Source: a virus. Taken from it: a stretch of DNA of 44,063 bases. The notes below the pieces were generated by a model, which did no database searches, was not told the DNA's origin, and saw only the letters and a program-made list of their open reading frames with translations. Location: the IMG/VR virus record IMGVR_UViG_3300025112_000036, positions 1 to 44,063 of that record; one strand, written 5' to 3'. The position numbers and the translations under genes are program-made. Every line of letters starts with the position of its first letter. The first letter of the stretch is position 1. Positions 1 through 7,150 of the stretch are shown one piece after another.

Positions 1-378
1 TCCCTGCACGACATCGTGGATGGCGTGGCCTATCGCGAAGGTGATGGCCAGCTCAGGCTTGATGTACTCCTTCGGGGCAATCTCGCCGGTCACGTCGTAG
101 TACAGCCGCAGCACGCACTTGTAGGCACTCGAGGGGTGGATGACTCCAATCTCCCGGGGCTTGGGCGGGGCGAGCAGCCCTTCGCCCCGGCACGTCTTGC
201 ATTCCTCCGGCTTCCGCTTCCTGAGGATGTCGTTGTAGTCGTCGAGGGTCAGCCCCGTCCGGGCCCCGTCCATCTTCATCTGCTGAATCAGGTCCGCTTT
301 GACCCGGATGAGGCTGATGACTTCCTTCAGCTCTGCGTCACTCAGCTGCTCCAAATGGTCAATCGAGGTGATCTGCAC
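1..378 (-). CDS. Cas4/RecB-like PD-(D/E)XK nuclease, N-terminal part (cut by window edge)
   Basis: The frame is open to the left edge of the window, so only the first 126 residues are visible. After a helical lead-in and a CKTCRGEG segment comes a stretch typical of the N-terminus of RecB/Cas4-family nucleases: an IHPSSAYKCVLRLYYDVTG segment followed by a GHAIHD motif, where the His corresponds to the conserved GxxxH of that superfamily. The catalytic D and ExK would lie beyond the edge and cannot be checked. The start is GTG at 376-378, with AAGGA about seven bases upstream inside the preceding gene, giving a 20-base overlap with it. It is the last visible member of the recombination block after the RecA-like and resolvase-like genes, so a role in end processing or recombination is inferred. 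Confidence 0.65.
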   Translation of the reverse strand, partial: MQITSIDHLEQLSDAELKEVISLIRVKADLIQQMKMDGARTGLTLDDYNDILRKRKPEECKTCRGEGLLAPPKPREIGVIHPSSAYKCVLRLYYDVTGEIAPKEYIKPELAITFAIGHAIHDVVQG

Positions 379-829
379 GGTGGTCCTTGTAGAAGTTGAA
401 GAGCTCCATGAAGTCCGCGTCCCTGAGGACTCGGTACTGCTGGTGCAAGTTGTCTTCGAAGCTGATGGTCAAGACTGGGATCTCATCCCTTTTGGCAGCT
501 GAGGCGACCTTCTTCAGATCGTCCAGCTTCAGCGAGAAGGAGCGAGCTCCTGTGGTCTTGTTCTCGTCCCGGAGGACGCCAGGGACCTTCACGTCGCCCT
601 TGTCGTCCATGGCCCCGGAGTTCACCGTGACCTGGCCGCCTTCCTGCTTGGCGTTGTACTTCTCCTGGCGAGTAGACCGCCCACGCGCCGTCCTCCGCCT
701 GCTCCGGGGCTTGGACCGGGCTGAGCTCCGAGAGACCAGCCTTCCGCACCCCGGGCACGCGAGCCTGTGCCCCACCGGGGCCTCAGGCATCTCACCTTCG
801 AACCCGCAGGCAGAGCACGAGCCGTTCAC
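359..829 (-). CDS. Zinc-ribbon PD-(D/E)XK protein, Holliday-junction-resolvase-like
   Basis: 156 residues. The N-terminus carries two CxxC pairs (CSACG, CPGCG) that could form a zinc ribbon, followed by a basic RS-rich linker. The C-terminal half contains SGAMDDKGDV and DENKTT, which fit the D...(E)xK catalytic pattern of small PD-(D/E)XK resolvase-like nucleases, and then a SFSLKLDDLKK / IPVLTISF pattern familiar from that group. A role in resolving or cutting recombination intermediates is an inference from the motif order and the neighbours. The start ATG overlaps the stop of the RecA-like gene (ATGA), so the two are translationally coupled. It could instead be a non-catalytic DNA-binding protein. 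Confidence 0.6.
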   Translation of the reverse strand: MNGSCSACGFEGEMPEAPVGHRLACPGCGRLVSRSSARSKPRSRRRTARGRSTRQEKYNAKQEGGQVTVNSGAMDDKGDVKVPGVLRDENKTTGARSFSLKLDDLKKVASAAKRDEIPVLTISFEDNLHQQYRVLRDADFMELFNFYKDHRADHLD

Positions 830-2004
830 AGCACGTACGAGCAGCCGTGCTCGCGCAAGATTTCAAGCTCCAGGTCGGCCAGGAGCCCCTCCTTCTGGAC
901 GAACTTCGCAGCAGCTGCCAGACCGTTGCCGATCTTGATGCCCTGGTAGGTGTAGTGGCTGCCGCTCTTGTCGACGATGCCGCACTGAGCAGCCAGGGTG
1001 ACTGCCAGAGCTTCACGGTCGATGTCGACCCGGTCCATGATGTAGTCGTAGTCGCCCGTGTGGCCCTCGTAGCCACCAGCCTTCTGCTTGGTGATCTCCC
1101 ACTTGATGGTCTTGCCGACCTTCCGCTTGCGACCCTTCACCGTCTTGGAGATGTTCCCAGTCCGGGTGAGCTCGATGGTGACGTAGCGGCCGTGCTTCAG
1201 AGACCAGCCCCCGGTCTCCTTGGTCTGCTTCATGTTGCCGCGAGCCTTCAGGTTGTCCCGGACCTGGTTGATGCCGATGACGCAGGTGAGGTTGGGCTCA
1301 CCCTTCTTGTCAGGGGCCAGGGCAGCCGTCAGCTTCCGCATCAGCCGGGTGTTGAGGCCGGAAGGCCCTGCCACTCGAGCAGCGTCCTCGAAGCTCTTGT
1401 CCTGGTCTTCCTCTGGGAGGACGGACCCGAAGGAGTCGATGACGATCGCGTTGAAGTCCCGGCTCTCCGTCAGGTCGATGATGATGTCGAAGCTCTCCTC
1501 CGCAGTGCAGGGCGGGACGATGATGAAGGTGCCGATGGTCGTCTTCCGCTCAGCCCGCTGTTCCGCGGTGAGCGGGAGCAGCTTGAAGCCCTTCCTGCGT
1601 GCGTTGTCGGCATCGAGCTCCTTGTCGCTCATGGCGACTCGGACACCGCAGCTGTTGGCCTGGCCCTTGTCGTAGGGGAACTCCAGTCCGATGATGGCGA
1701 TGGCACAGTCTTCGCCGTAGATCTTCTGCTGCTCCCGGAGGACCTGGTTGATGAGCCAGTTCTTGCCCACAGAGGGCTGACCGATGACCATCGACAGGCC
1801 GCCCGCAGGGAGCCCCCCATTGAGGGCGATGTCCAGATCCGGGATGCTCGTGGGGAGCCTCTTGATGGCCCACGGCATCGTGTACTCGTCGCCCTTGAAG
1901 ATGTGGCCCGGGTACCGCTTCTTCATGTCGCCTACGAGAGCACCCAGGCGTTCTTGCTTGGTGAGCTTGCTATCGCCGCGGGTCTTCTTCCTTGACGTCG
2001 CCAT
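826..2004 (-). CDS. RecA/UvsX-like recombinase
   Basis: 392 residues. It would form ATP-dependent filaments on single-stranded DNA and catalyse strand exchange for recombination-dependent replication and repair. Walker A is GQPSVGKN (residues 75-82), with Asn where Ser/Thr is usual. Walker B is AIVIDSFGS around D190. The IGINQVRDN segment and the GGWSLKHGRYVTIELTR segment match the end of the RecA core and its L2-to-C region (compare RecA GGNALKFYAS). The N-terminal 40 residues are basic and unrecognised. Upstream is a 63-residue zinc-ribbon gene overlapping by 35 bases, and downstream are two nuclease-like genes, so this is a recombination operon. The Shine-Dalgarno site for the chosen ATG is weak, and a slightly later start is possible. 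Confidence 0.88.
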   Translation of the reverse strand: MATSRKKTRGDSKLTKQERLGALVGDMKKRYPGHIFKGDEYTMPWAIKRLPTSIPDLDIALNGGLPAGGLSMVIGQPSVGKNWLINQVLREQQKIYGEDCAIAIIGLEFPYDKGQANSCGVRVAMSDKELDADNARRKGFKLLPLTAEQRAERKTTIGTFIIVPPCTAEESFDIIIDLTESRDFNAIVIDSFGSVLPEEDQDKSFEDAARVAGPSGLNTRLMRKLTAALAPDKKGEPNLTCVIGINQVRDNLKARGNMKQTKETGGWSLKHGRYVTIELTRTGNISKTVKGRKRKVGKTIKWEITKQKAGGYEGHTGDYDYIMDRVDIDREALAVTLAAQCGIVDKSGSHYTYQGIKIGNGLAAAAKFVQKEGLLADLELEILREHGCSYVL

Positions 2005-2161
2005 CTGGCTTCTTCTCCCAGGGCTCTACGCCGCACCGCGAGCAGTGCGGGACGAGGCCCTTGTAGTTGACGTTTCCGTTGCCGCACTGGGGACAGGGGC
2101 GTCCCTCCTTGCTGGCAACCTTGCTGACTTCGGTTTCCGTCACGACACCGTACTTGTCCAT
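1970..2161 (-). CDS. Small zinc-ribbon protein
   Basis: 63 residues with CPQCG...CSRCG spaced as a two-knuckle zinc ribbon, ending in a charged tail. The ATG at 2159-2161 is preceded five bases upstream by GGAGGT, which decides this start over longer alternatives in the same frame. The end overlaps the start of the RecA-like gene by 35 bases. Function is not recognised; small zinc ribbons in phage replication operons often act as DNA- or protein-binding adaptors. Confidence 0.7.
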   Translation of the reverse strand: MDKYGVVTETEVSKVASKEGRPCPQCGNGNVNYKGLVPHCSRCGVEPWEKKPDGDVKEEDPRR

Positions 2162-2195
2162 CTTGACCTCCAGGTCTGAGGAGTGTGAGTACAGC

Positions 2196-2489
2196 CTAAC
2201 CCAGGACGATCTCGTTGAGGCGGTCCCGGAACGAGCGATGTGGCTTGATGGTGAGGAGCACCCGCCTTCCAGTAGCTCCATGCTCCAGAGCGTTGCCGCC
2301 GATCTTCCTGGTGGTGGTGCTGACGGTGAAGAGCCCTCGGAGCTTGATGGCCCCCTGCTGGATGAGCTCGGTCTGCATCTCCTGCAGAGCGACGTCGAGT
2401 ACCTGTCCAACGATGCTCTCCGGCAGGCCTGTCCGCCTGGCGACCTTCTTTCGCAGGACCGCCGTCGTGAGGTTGACGGTCCTACTCAC
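2196..2489 (-). CDS. HU/IHF-family DNA-binding protein
   Basis: 97 residues. HU-family proteins are small histone-like dimers that bend DNA during replication, recombination or packaging. The pattern seen is an N-terminal helical pair (KVARRTGLPESIVGQVLDVALQ), a GAIKLRGLFTV turn matching the HU helix-to-saddle transition, and a C-terminal KPHRSFRDRLN tail like the HU C-terminal helix start. The beta arm (TTRKIGGNALEHGATGRR) is basic. The start is GTG at 2487-2489, overlapping the stop of the MazG-like gene. An in-frame upstream extension exists but reads as out-of-frame MazG sequence. Confidence 0.75.
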   Translation of the reverse strand: MSRTVNLTTAVLRKKVARRTGLPESIVGQVLDVALQEMQTELIQQGAIKLRGLFTVSTTTRKIGGNALEHGATGRRVLLTIKPHRSFRDRLNEIVLG

Positions 2490-3186
2490 CTTCGAGCACC
2501 TTCCGCTCAGCCGCGAGGTCCCGGTCCAGGGCCTCCTCGTCGGAGTACTTCTTCGGGTAGCGCACGCGCAGCTTGGCGATGTTCCGCCGGAGGGTCTCCT
2601 CGAGACTGTGCACGGCCCGCAGCTCGTGCAGGTCACTGATGGACCGGTAGATAATGGCGAGCAGGGCCCCGACCTCGGAGAGGTCCAGCGGCTTGCCGTA
2701 GAAGGCGTGCTTCTTCGCGGCATCATTCCAGTCTCCGATAGCGGAGAACAGCTCTCGCTCGACATCTGCTGCCGTGACGTGTGTCGCCTGCGAGAGAGGC
2801 GCGGCCATCATCTCCCCCTGCTTGGACAGCCCGAACGGGTTCAAGCTCAAAGCGTCGACGGCGATGGCCCAGTACCACATCATGTCGCCCAACTCCTCGA
2901 GGACGTTGATGTCATCGTCCAGGTAGCGGGCCTGCAGGTACTCGCCGATCTCGCTGGCCATGCCCACCGAGCTGTGCAGCAGCCGGACTGCCTGGGTACC
3001 GTGGATGCAGTGCATCCCTTCGTAGGAGTCGTCGTACTCTGCGGCACTGAGGGCGGGCATGCTCTCAGTCCGACAGGCGTCCTTCACATAGGTCTCGAGG
3101 TGGCTCATGGGATCTCCGGAGAAGTAGAAGGTGATGGTGAATCGCTGGTCCGGCGGCATGACGACCAGCGGCGGAAGGCGGATCAT
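2482..3186 (-). CDS. MazG-like nucleotide pyrophosphohydrolase
   Basis: 234 residues. The all-alpha MazG fold hydrolyses nucleoside triphosphates to monophosphates, and phages use it to alter nucleotide or alarmone pools. The signature is SEIGEYLQARYLDDDINVLEELGDMMWY, with ExxE and ExxD metal-binding pairs separated by one helix. The roughly 90-residue region after it is helical and unrecognised, so the protein is longer than a minimal MazG. The start ATG overlaps the previous stop (ATGA) and has AGGAGG six bases upstream. A second ATG about 80 bases later also has a good Shine-Dalgarno site. The substrate cannot be told from sequence. Confidence 0.75.
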   Translation of the reverse strand: MIRLPPLVVMPPDQRFTITFYFSGDPMSHLETYVKDACRTESMPALSAAEYDDSYEGMHCIHGTQAVRLLHSSVGMASEIGEYLQARYLDDDINVLEELGDMMWYWAIAVDALSLNPFGLSKQGEMMAAPLSQATHVTAADVERELFSAIGDWNDAAKKHAFYGKPLDLSEVGALLAIIYRSISDLHELRAVHSLEETLRRNIAKLRVRYPKKYSDEEALDRDLAAERKVLEGE

Positions 3187-3533
3187 TCCTCTCCTCCTAC
3201 GGGCCGGGTGAAGATGGTCTCGATGTCCTTGTAGGGCTCGGGAGTCACCTCTCCGATCTCCAAGGTGTCTTCCAGAGGAGAGCTGCTGTCTCCTTCGTGC
3301 ATGCAGGTGTTGTGGCCGTCGTTCCAGAGACAGCCGGTGTGGTCGTTGTCGCAGCCCCACGCCGGCGTGCCATCTGGATCGGTATCAGGGGACCGAGCGC
3401 ACGGAAGGCCCCAGACGGCCCCACACTCGCCCATGCACCTGGCCTCTCCAGCGCCGTACTCGATGGTGCCGCTCTGGCAGCTGGGACACTCGAGCCCCGC
3501 TTCTGGAAGCGTTTCCGCCGTCTCGTCAGGCAT
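3183..3533 (-). CDS. Cys-rich hypothetical protein
   Basis: 116 residues, not recognised. Three or four clusters of Cys/His (CPSCQSG, CMGECG, CDNDHTGC, CMHEG) suggest one or two zinc-binding folds. The C-terminus is acidic. The start ATG lies in a TGATG overlap with the preceding gene, with AAGGA just upstream; the in-frame extension upstream is arginine/histidine-rich shadow sequence. It sits in a run of small overlapping genes between the polymerase and MazG-like genes. Confidence 0.65.
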   Translation of the reverse strand: MPDETAETLPEAGLECPSCQSGTIEYGAGEARCMGECGAVWGLPCARSPDTDPDGTPAWGCDNDHTGCLWNDGHNTCMHEGDSSSPLEDTLEIGEVTPEPYKDIETIFTRPVGGEE

Positions 3534-3877
3534 CAGTCCTTCTCCAAAGTGATGTCTACGTCTATGTGGATGTGGACCCTGTGGGCTGGAAAGGCCGGAG
3601 CGACCATGACGCACCAGGAGCCGTCCGGACCCTTGGTGACCTTCCCGATCTTCGTCCTGTGGATCTCTGGAAGAGTTCCCTGTACCAGGTCGACCTGCAT
3701 CTGGAGGTAGGACCGGACGTTCTCCGCCGTCTCGGGCTCACCGATGTAGTGATTGAGGCTCCTTCGCAGGTGATCTACTAGTAGGGCCTCGGACAGTTCT
3801 TTGCTCATACCTGCCTCTTGAAGGGGATCTGGGCCCTCGTCGATGAGCTTGCGGTTCTCTCGGTCGTTGTCGTTCAT
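3533..3877 (-). CDS. Hypothetical protein
   Basis: 114 residues, not recognised. It is charged at the N-terminus, helical in the middle (LSEALLVDHLRRSLNHY), and ends in a beta-rich part (SWCVMVAPAFPAHRVHIHIDVD). The start ATG overlaps the previous stop (ATGA) and GGAGG lies eight bases upstream. No membrane segment or zinc motif is seen. Confidence 0.65.
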   Translation of the reverse strand: MNDNDRENRKLIDEGPDPLQEAGMSKELSEALLVDHLRRSLNHYIGEPETAENVRSYLQMQVDLVQGTLPEIHRTKIGKVTKGPDGSWCVMVAPAFPAHRVHIHIDVDITLEKD

Positions 3878-4356
3878 CCGACTGGCCTCCGGACGCAGAA
3901 CCACACCGGTACCCAGACGCCTCCGTCCTGGTCCTTGCAGCCGACGTCCTGCTCTGCGGCGAACGCCAGGCGGGGCGAGTCGATGATCTCGACGACCTCG
4001 GCGTCGAAGAGACCGCACGCCTCCGTGCCGGGGAGTCCGTCGACCATGCGGGCCTCTCGCGCCACCAGGTCCTCTGCGACCTCCTTCAGGCCGGCTTCCA
4101 CACCGAGCACGTCTCCGTTCTTCAGGTCCTTCGACCACTGGAGGAGCTGCTCGACCATGGGCGTGCCCATGATGCGCTCGACGGTCACGTTGTCCTTCTG
4201 GACCTCGTAGAAGTCGGCGTCATCGATGGTCTCCTTCGGGTCGGCGACGAGTGCCAGCTCCCGAGCTTCCGCGCGGCTTCCCGCCTCGATCTCGTGAATC
4301 TCCTCCACCCTGGTCAGGGCAGGTACGATCACTCTCCACTTCATCGCCTCGTCCAT
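3874..4356 (-). CDS. Hypothetical protein
   Basis: 160 residues, not recognised. The sequence starts with a beta-strand-like KWRVIVPALTRVEEIHEIEA followed by EARELAL, a layout seen in small alpha/beta adaptor proteins, then a helical mid-part and a C-terminal beta strand ending VWVPVWFCV. The ATG at 4354-4356 has AGAGGAG six bases upstream, which is why the longer in-frame start was not used. It begins 44 bases after the polymerase stop. Confidence 0.65.
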   Translation of the reverse strand: MDEAMKWRVIVPALTRVEEIHEIEAGSRAEARELALVADPKETIDDADFYEVQKDNVTVERIMGTPMVEQLLQWSKDLKNGDVLGVEAGLKEVAEDLVAREARMVDGLPGTEACGLFDAEVVEIIDSPRLAFAAEQDVGCKDQDGGVWVPVWFCVRRPVG

Positions 4357-4400
4357 GTTTGCTCCTCTGGATCGTTGGTGTTTGGGGCCCGGTCTCCGCA

Positions 4401-6101
4401 CTACCCTTTTGCATCTCCCCAGTTGTCCCCCTCTTCAATGTCGATCTCGACGGGCACACGCATGGGGAACGGGTTCTCCATGAGCTCCGTGATGCGACGC
4501 TTCGCTGGGATGGCGTAGTCGTCATCGTCAGGCACCTCGAAGATGAGCTCGTCGTGTACCTGCAGCAGCATCCGCACGCCCAGCTCTCGCAGCTCTTCGT
4601 CCGCCTCGCACCGCAGCATCGCCTCGTTGGTGATGTCTGCTGCCGAGCCCTGAATGCGTGCGTTGGGGGCTTGCCGCTCCGCCTGCTTCATCAGCCCACG
4701 CTCGGAGGACACGATGTCAGGCAGCCGTCGAGGATGGCCAATGAGGGTGTAGACCGCGAGTTCTTGTCGGCATTGATGCTTCGTGTCCTCGATGAACTCC
4801 CCGACGGCAGGGTAGATGTCGTTCAAGTAGTTCTTGATGAGCTTGTCGGCTTCCGGACACCAGTCGCTCGACTTGCCGTTCTTGAACGTCCGCTTCACGA
4901 TGGGCAGGCCAAGCTGCATCCCCAGCTTCAGCGCACCAATACCGTAGATGATGCCGAAGCCGGTGCTCTTGAGCTCCCCACGCTTTGCGGCCAGCAAGGC
5001 CTGCTCAGGAGTCGGATTGGCCGCGGCCTTGGCTGCCTTCACCTCGTCGTAGGTGAGCCCGGCAGGGATGCCCGGAACGCCTCGCTCGGACGCCAGCACG
5101 ACCGTCTGGCAATGAAGGTCCAGCCCCTTGTTGATGGCATCGATCATGCCCTGGTCACAGCTGAAATGGGCCATGATGCGCATCTCGAGCTGGCAGTTGT
5201 GAGACAGAAATCCTTCGCAGATGAAGGTCTTGGTGCTGGTCTGAATCGCCACCACCTCCCCGTCTTCGAGCCGCTCGATCTTGGTGACGCGAACTACGGG
5301 AGTGTGCGCCGACCATGTCCTCTTGCCATCCCACAAGATGTGGGCCTTTTCCAGCAATCGTGCAGGGCGGAACATTCCAATGGCCCGCAGACCTCCCTTG
5401 TTTCCGTAGAAGTCCAGCTGCTGCACATCATCCTTCTTTCGCAGACGACGTCGGACCTCCAGCTCCGGGAACTTTGTCAGGGAGGATTCGATCTGCCGCA
5501 AGCACGCATTCGGCCTCTGAGCCATGCTCACTTTTCCGCTTCTTGTGGCGCGGCCTTCCCCGTCGAGGATCCCCGAGAGGTAGCCTGCATCCCATCCCTG
5601 GGCGGTGTCCCATGGCTCTGCGAAGAACCCGATGCGGTCCCCCAGTTCGAGCTCGTCGGTGCGGACCCAGGAACGCCGCCGACGCTTCCATGTCTCTCCA
5701 GAGCCCCCAACTACCCACTGATGGTCGCCGGAGCAGATCAGCTCGGCTCCGTTGTCCATGGTGACCTTGAACCGCGGCTTGGTGACCCGCTTGCACCCCT
5801 CGACGACAGAGCTCTTCAGCTTTGCCCGCGAGAGCTTCTCATCGAAGCCGATGAGGCGATCCCCTTCCTGGACCTCACCGGCGGGGACCCATCGAAGGTC
5901 TTCCGTCAGCAGCCTCATCGCGGAGTCAACGCAGTAGTCCGCCACGATGAGGCGCATCGGGAAGTCGTCCGGCAGGTCCGGCCCTTCTACGTCCCGCAGG
6001 TGCTCCATGCACAGCATGGGATCGACATCGCCAAAGAGACCAGCCACGAAGAGCTGACGAATCCGCTTGCCCCACACCGGATCCTTGGCCGGGATGTTTT
6101 G
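4401..6101 (-). CDS. polA: DNA polymerase I family, C-terminal exon with motif A intein
   Basis: This is the polymerase domain downstream of the group I intron. Its first codon, CAA at 6099-6101, joins the upstream exon ...PNL to give PNLQNIP, the conserved family-A motif. Motif A is split by an intein: VADY is followed by the intein, and C-QLEMR resumes after it. Spliced motif A is DYCQLEMR, equivalent to DYSQIELR of E. coli Pol I. The O-helix (KRGELKSTGFGIIYG) keeps R, K and F at the 4-residue spacing of E. coli R754/K758/F762. Motif C is QVHDELIF near the end. The frame remains open to 6173, but that part lies in the intron. After all splicing the whole polymerase would be about 833 residues. 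Two Asp and one Glu needed for metal binding are present. Confidence 0.9.
   Translation of the reverse strand, partial: QNIPAKDPVWGKRIRQLFVAGLFGDVDPMLCMEHLRDVEGPDLPDDFPMRLIVADYCVDSAMRLLTEDLRWVPAGEVQEGDRLIGFDEKLSRAKLKSSVVEGCKRVTKPRFKVTMDNGAELICSGDHQWVVGGSGETWKRRRRSWVRTDELELGDRIGFFAEPWDTAQGWDAGYLSGILDGEGRATRSGKVSMAQRPNACLRQIESSLTKFPELEVRRRLRKKDDVQQLDFYGNKGGLRAIGMFRPARLLEKAHILWDGKRTWSAHTPVVRVTKIERLEDGEVVAIQTSTKTFICEGFLSHNCQLEMRIMAHFSCDQGMIDAINKGLDLHCQTVVLASERGVPGIPAGLTYDEVKAAKAAANPTPEQALLAAKRGELKSTGFGIIYGIGALKLGMQLGLPIVKRTFKNGKSSDWCPEADKLIKNYLNDIYPAVGEFIEDTKHQCRQELAVYTLIGHPRRLPDIVSSERGLMKQAERQAPNARIQGSAADITNEAMLRCEADEELRELGVRMLLQVHDELIFEVPDDDDYAIPAKRRITELMENPFPMRVPVEIDIEEGDNWGDAKG
5196..5933 (-). 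mobile_element. Contiguous intein in DNA polymerase motif A
   Basis: 246 residues between VADY and CQLEMR. It starts with Cys (CVDSAMRLL), has a splicing block B with the conserved His (CSGDHQW), and ends FICEGFLSHN just before the +1 Cys of the extein. A GYLSGILDGEG segment in the middle is a LAGLIDADG-type endonuclease motif; only one clear copy is visible, so the endonuclease may be reduced. Removing it restores DYCQLEMR. The insertion separates the two acidic residues of motif A, so the unspliced polymerase should be inactive. Confidence 0.92.
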
Positions 6102-7015
6102 CCTTGATGTTACGGACCGCCCGTTTCCGGCGGTCCTCTCTCGGTTTCCCGAGAGAGCAGACCATATCACCACGTCTTTTGACGTGCCCCGCGCTTCGGC
6201 CCCACTTAGGGCCTACTCGCTTGCGCGATGGTCGTTGGACCTTCACCACGTAGGTGTCTTGTACAGCAGCGCAGAAGGAGCAATCTTTCTGGCCATTGTC
6301 AAGATCTGAACAGCAATAGGCTTAGGCACAATCCAGACCTTGTTCCTCTCGGAAGCACGGCTGTTGTTCTTTGCCACTCGCCCAGCAGACGCAGTACCGA
6401 AGCGGTCACGGGCCCAGTCCAGGACGAAGTCCGGGTCAGAGCTCAGTTCTGGGCCCAGCGAGATGCTGACCCGCAGGCTTCCGCCATCGTTGCGGCGGAC
6501 AGTACATCCGTCGTCCAGGAACCACATTCCCAGCCCCAGGTCTGAGAGACCAGACAGTGCCTCAAAGCAGTCGAGCTGCTCATGGGCGTCAGTGAAGTCG
6601 GGGTGGACAAGCGAGGTCGCAGTCCAGATGGGCTTGGCATTGGCGTAGGTGCTGTCCTTCTTCCGGTTCCTCACATTGACTGAGCCGCGCAAAGAAGCAG
6701 GGAGCAGGTGCTCTTGCTTCCAGCGGACCCAGTCTTCGCAGATAGAGGACCAGATGATCTTGCTGTTCTTGCACTCCGGGTGCCGCCAAAAGTGTCCGTC
6801 GCCGAGACGGGCATTGGTGATGGCTTCCGAGAGATCTACACAGGTGCTTGGCTGCTGATTGCCCATTTCTTCACCCTCTAACAGGGTGTATATCCCTTGT
6901 GGGATGTTCATCCAAGCTCTTTTCGGCCCATCGCGCTTGCCGTTTCCAGCTACGCTGTGGGGGCTTGGCTTTAGGGGGTTCCAGCAGTTCACGGGGTTTT
7001 ACAACCTCCAGATCA
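6102..7015 (-). ncRNA. Group I self-splicing intron in the polymerase gene
   Basis: The 914-base insertion lies between codons CTT (Leu) and CAA (Gln) of the PNL|QNIP motif. The exon end CAACCTT pairs with GAGGTTG in the first 20 bases of the intron. This gives a 7-bp P1 whose last pair is the conserved U-G wobble at the 5' splice site. The last intron base is G. Near the 3' end are R-like (GTCCAACGACCATC) and S-like (GATATGGTC) elements whose GACCAT/ATGGTC arms form P7. Two P9-type hairpins with GAAA-type loops follow (CTCTCTCGG/CCGAGAGAG and GGACCGCC/GGGCGGTCC). A P4-like CTGCTGGAACCCCCTAAAGC lies near the 5' end. A LAGLIDADG endonuclease gene fills the middle. Confidence 0.9.
6243..6866 (-). 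CDS. LAGLIDADG homing endonuclease inside the group I intron
   Basis: 207 residues from the ATG at 6864-6866, which follows a GAGGGTGA Shine-Dalgarno-like run. The frame is open further upstream to 6992, but that part overlaps the intron core. Two half-motifs are seen: ARLGDGHFW near the N-terminus and GLGMWFLDDGC in the middle, as in the LAGLIDADG family with a WxxDDG second motif. The protein would cut intronless alleles of the polymerase gene and spread the intron. The stop at 6243-6245 lies immediately before the P7 element, so the gene fits between the 5' and 3' halves of the ribozyme core without breaking them. The frame appears intact. Confidence 0.85.
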   Translation of the reverse strand: MGNQQPSTCVDLSEAITNARLGDGHFWRHPECKNSKIIWSSICEDWVRWKQEHLLPASLRGSVNVRNRKKDSTYANAKPIWTATSLVHPDFTDAHEQLDCFEALSGLSDLGLGMWFLDDGCTVRRNDGGSLRVSISLGPELSSDPDFVLDWARDRFGTASAGRVAKNNSRASERNKVWIVPKPIAVQILTMARKIAPSALLYKTPTW

Positions 7016-7150
7016 AAGGTTGGGGCTGGCCGAGTTGTGGTGGACCAGGCCCTGCGCCACGTACGACGCGTCCTCTTCTACCGTCAGGTCCCAGACCTGA
7101 CGGGTTCCTACGGGCTTGATGGTCGCAATGCGGCCGGGAACAAGTCTCAT
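7016..7150 (-). CDS. Split-intein C fragment plus first six residues of the C-extein
   Basis: This exon starts with ATG at 7148-7150, overlapping the TGA of the upstream polymerase fragment (ATGA). It codes for a 39-residue IntC (starting MRLVPGRIATIKPV, with the VWDLTVEEDASYV strand and ending GLVHHN) followed by SASPNL, the start of the C-extein. The frame then runs into the group I intron and resumes at 6101 with QNIP. The IntC length and the terminal HHN plus Ser+1 match natural split inteins such as DnaE or gp41-type. AAGGAGG lies four bases upstream of the ATG. Splicing to the N half gives TWRLA-SASPNLQNIP, equivalent to TGRLSSxxPNLQNIP of family-A polymerases with no residue missing or extra. 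Confidence 0.92.

Noticed and set aside
4251-6107. Long plus-strand open frame opposite the polymerase gene
   Set aside because: High GC produces long antisense frames. The minus strand carries recognisable polymerase and intein motifs throughout and the plus frame shows none.
6867-6992. Longer start for the intron endonuclease at 6992
   Set aside because: That GTG and the codons after it overlap the conserved intron core and lack a ribosome site. The ATG at 6866 has a Shine-Dalgarno-like run and precedes the first motif closely.
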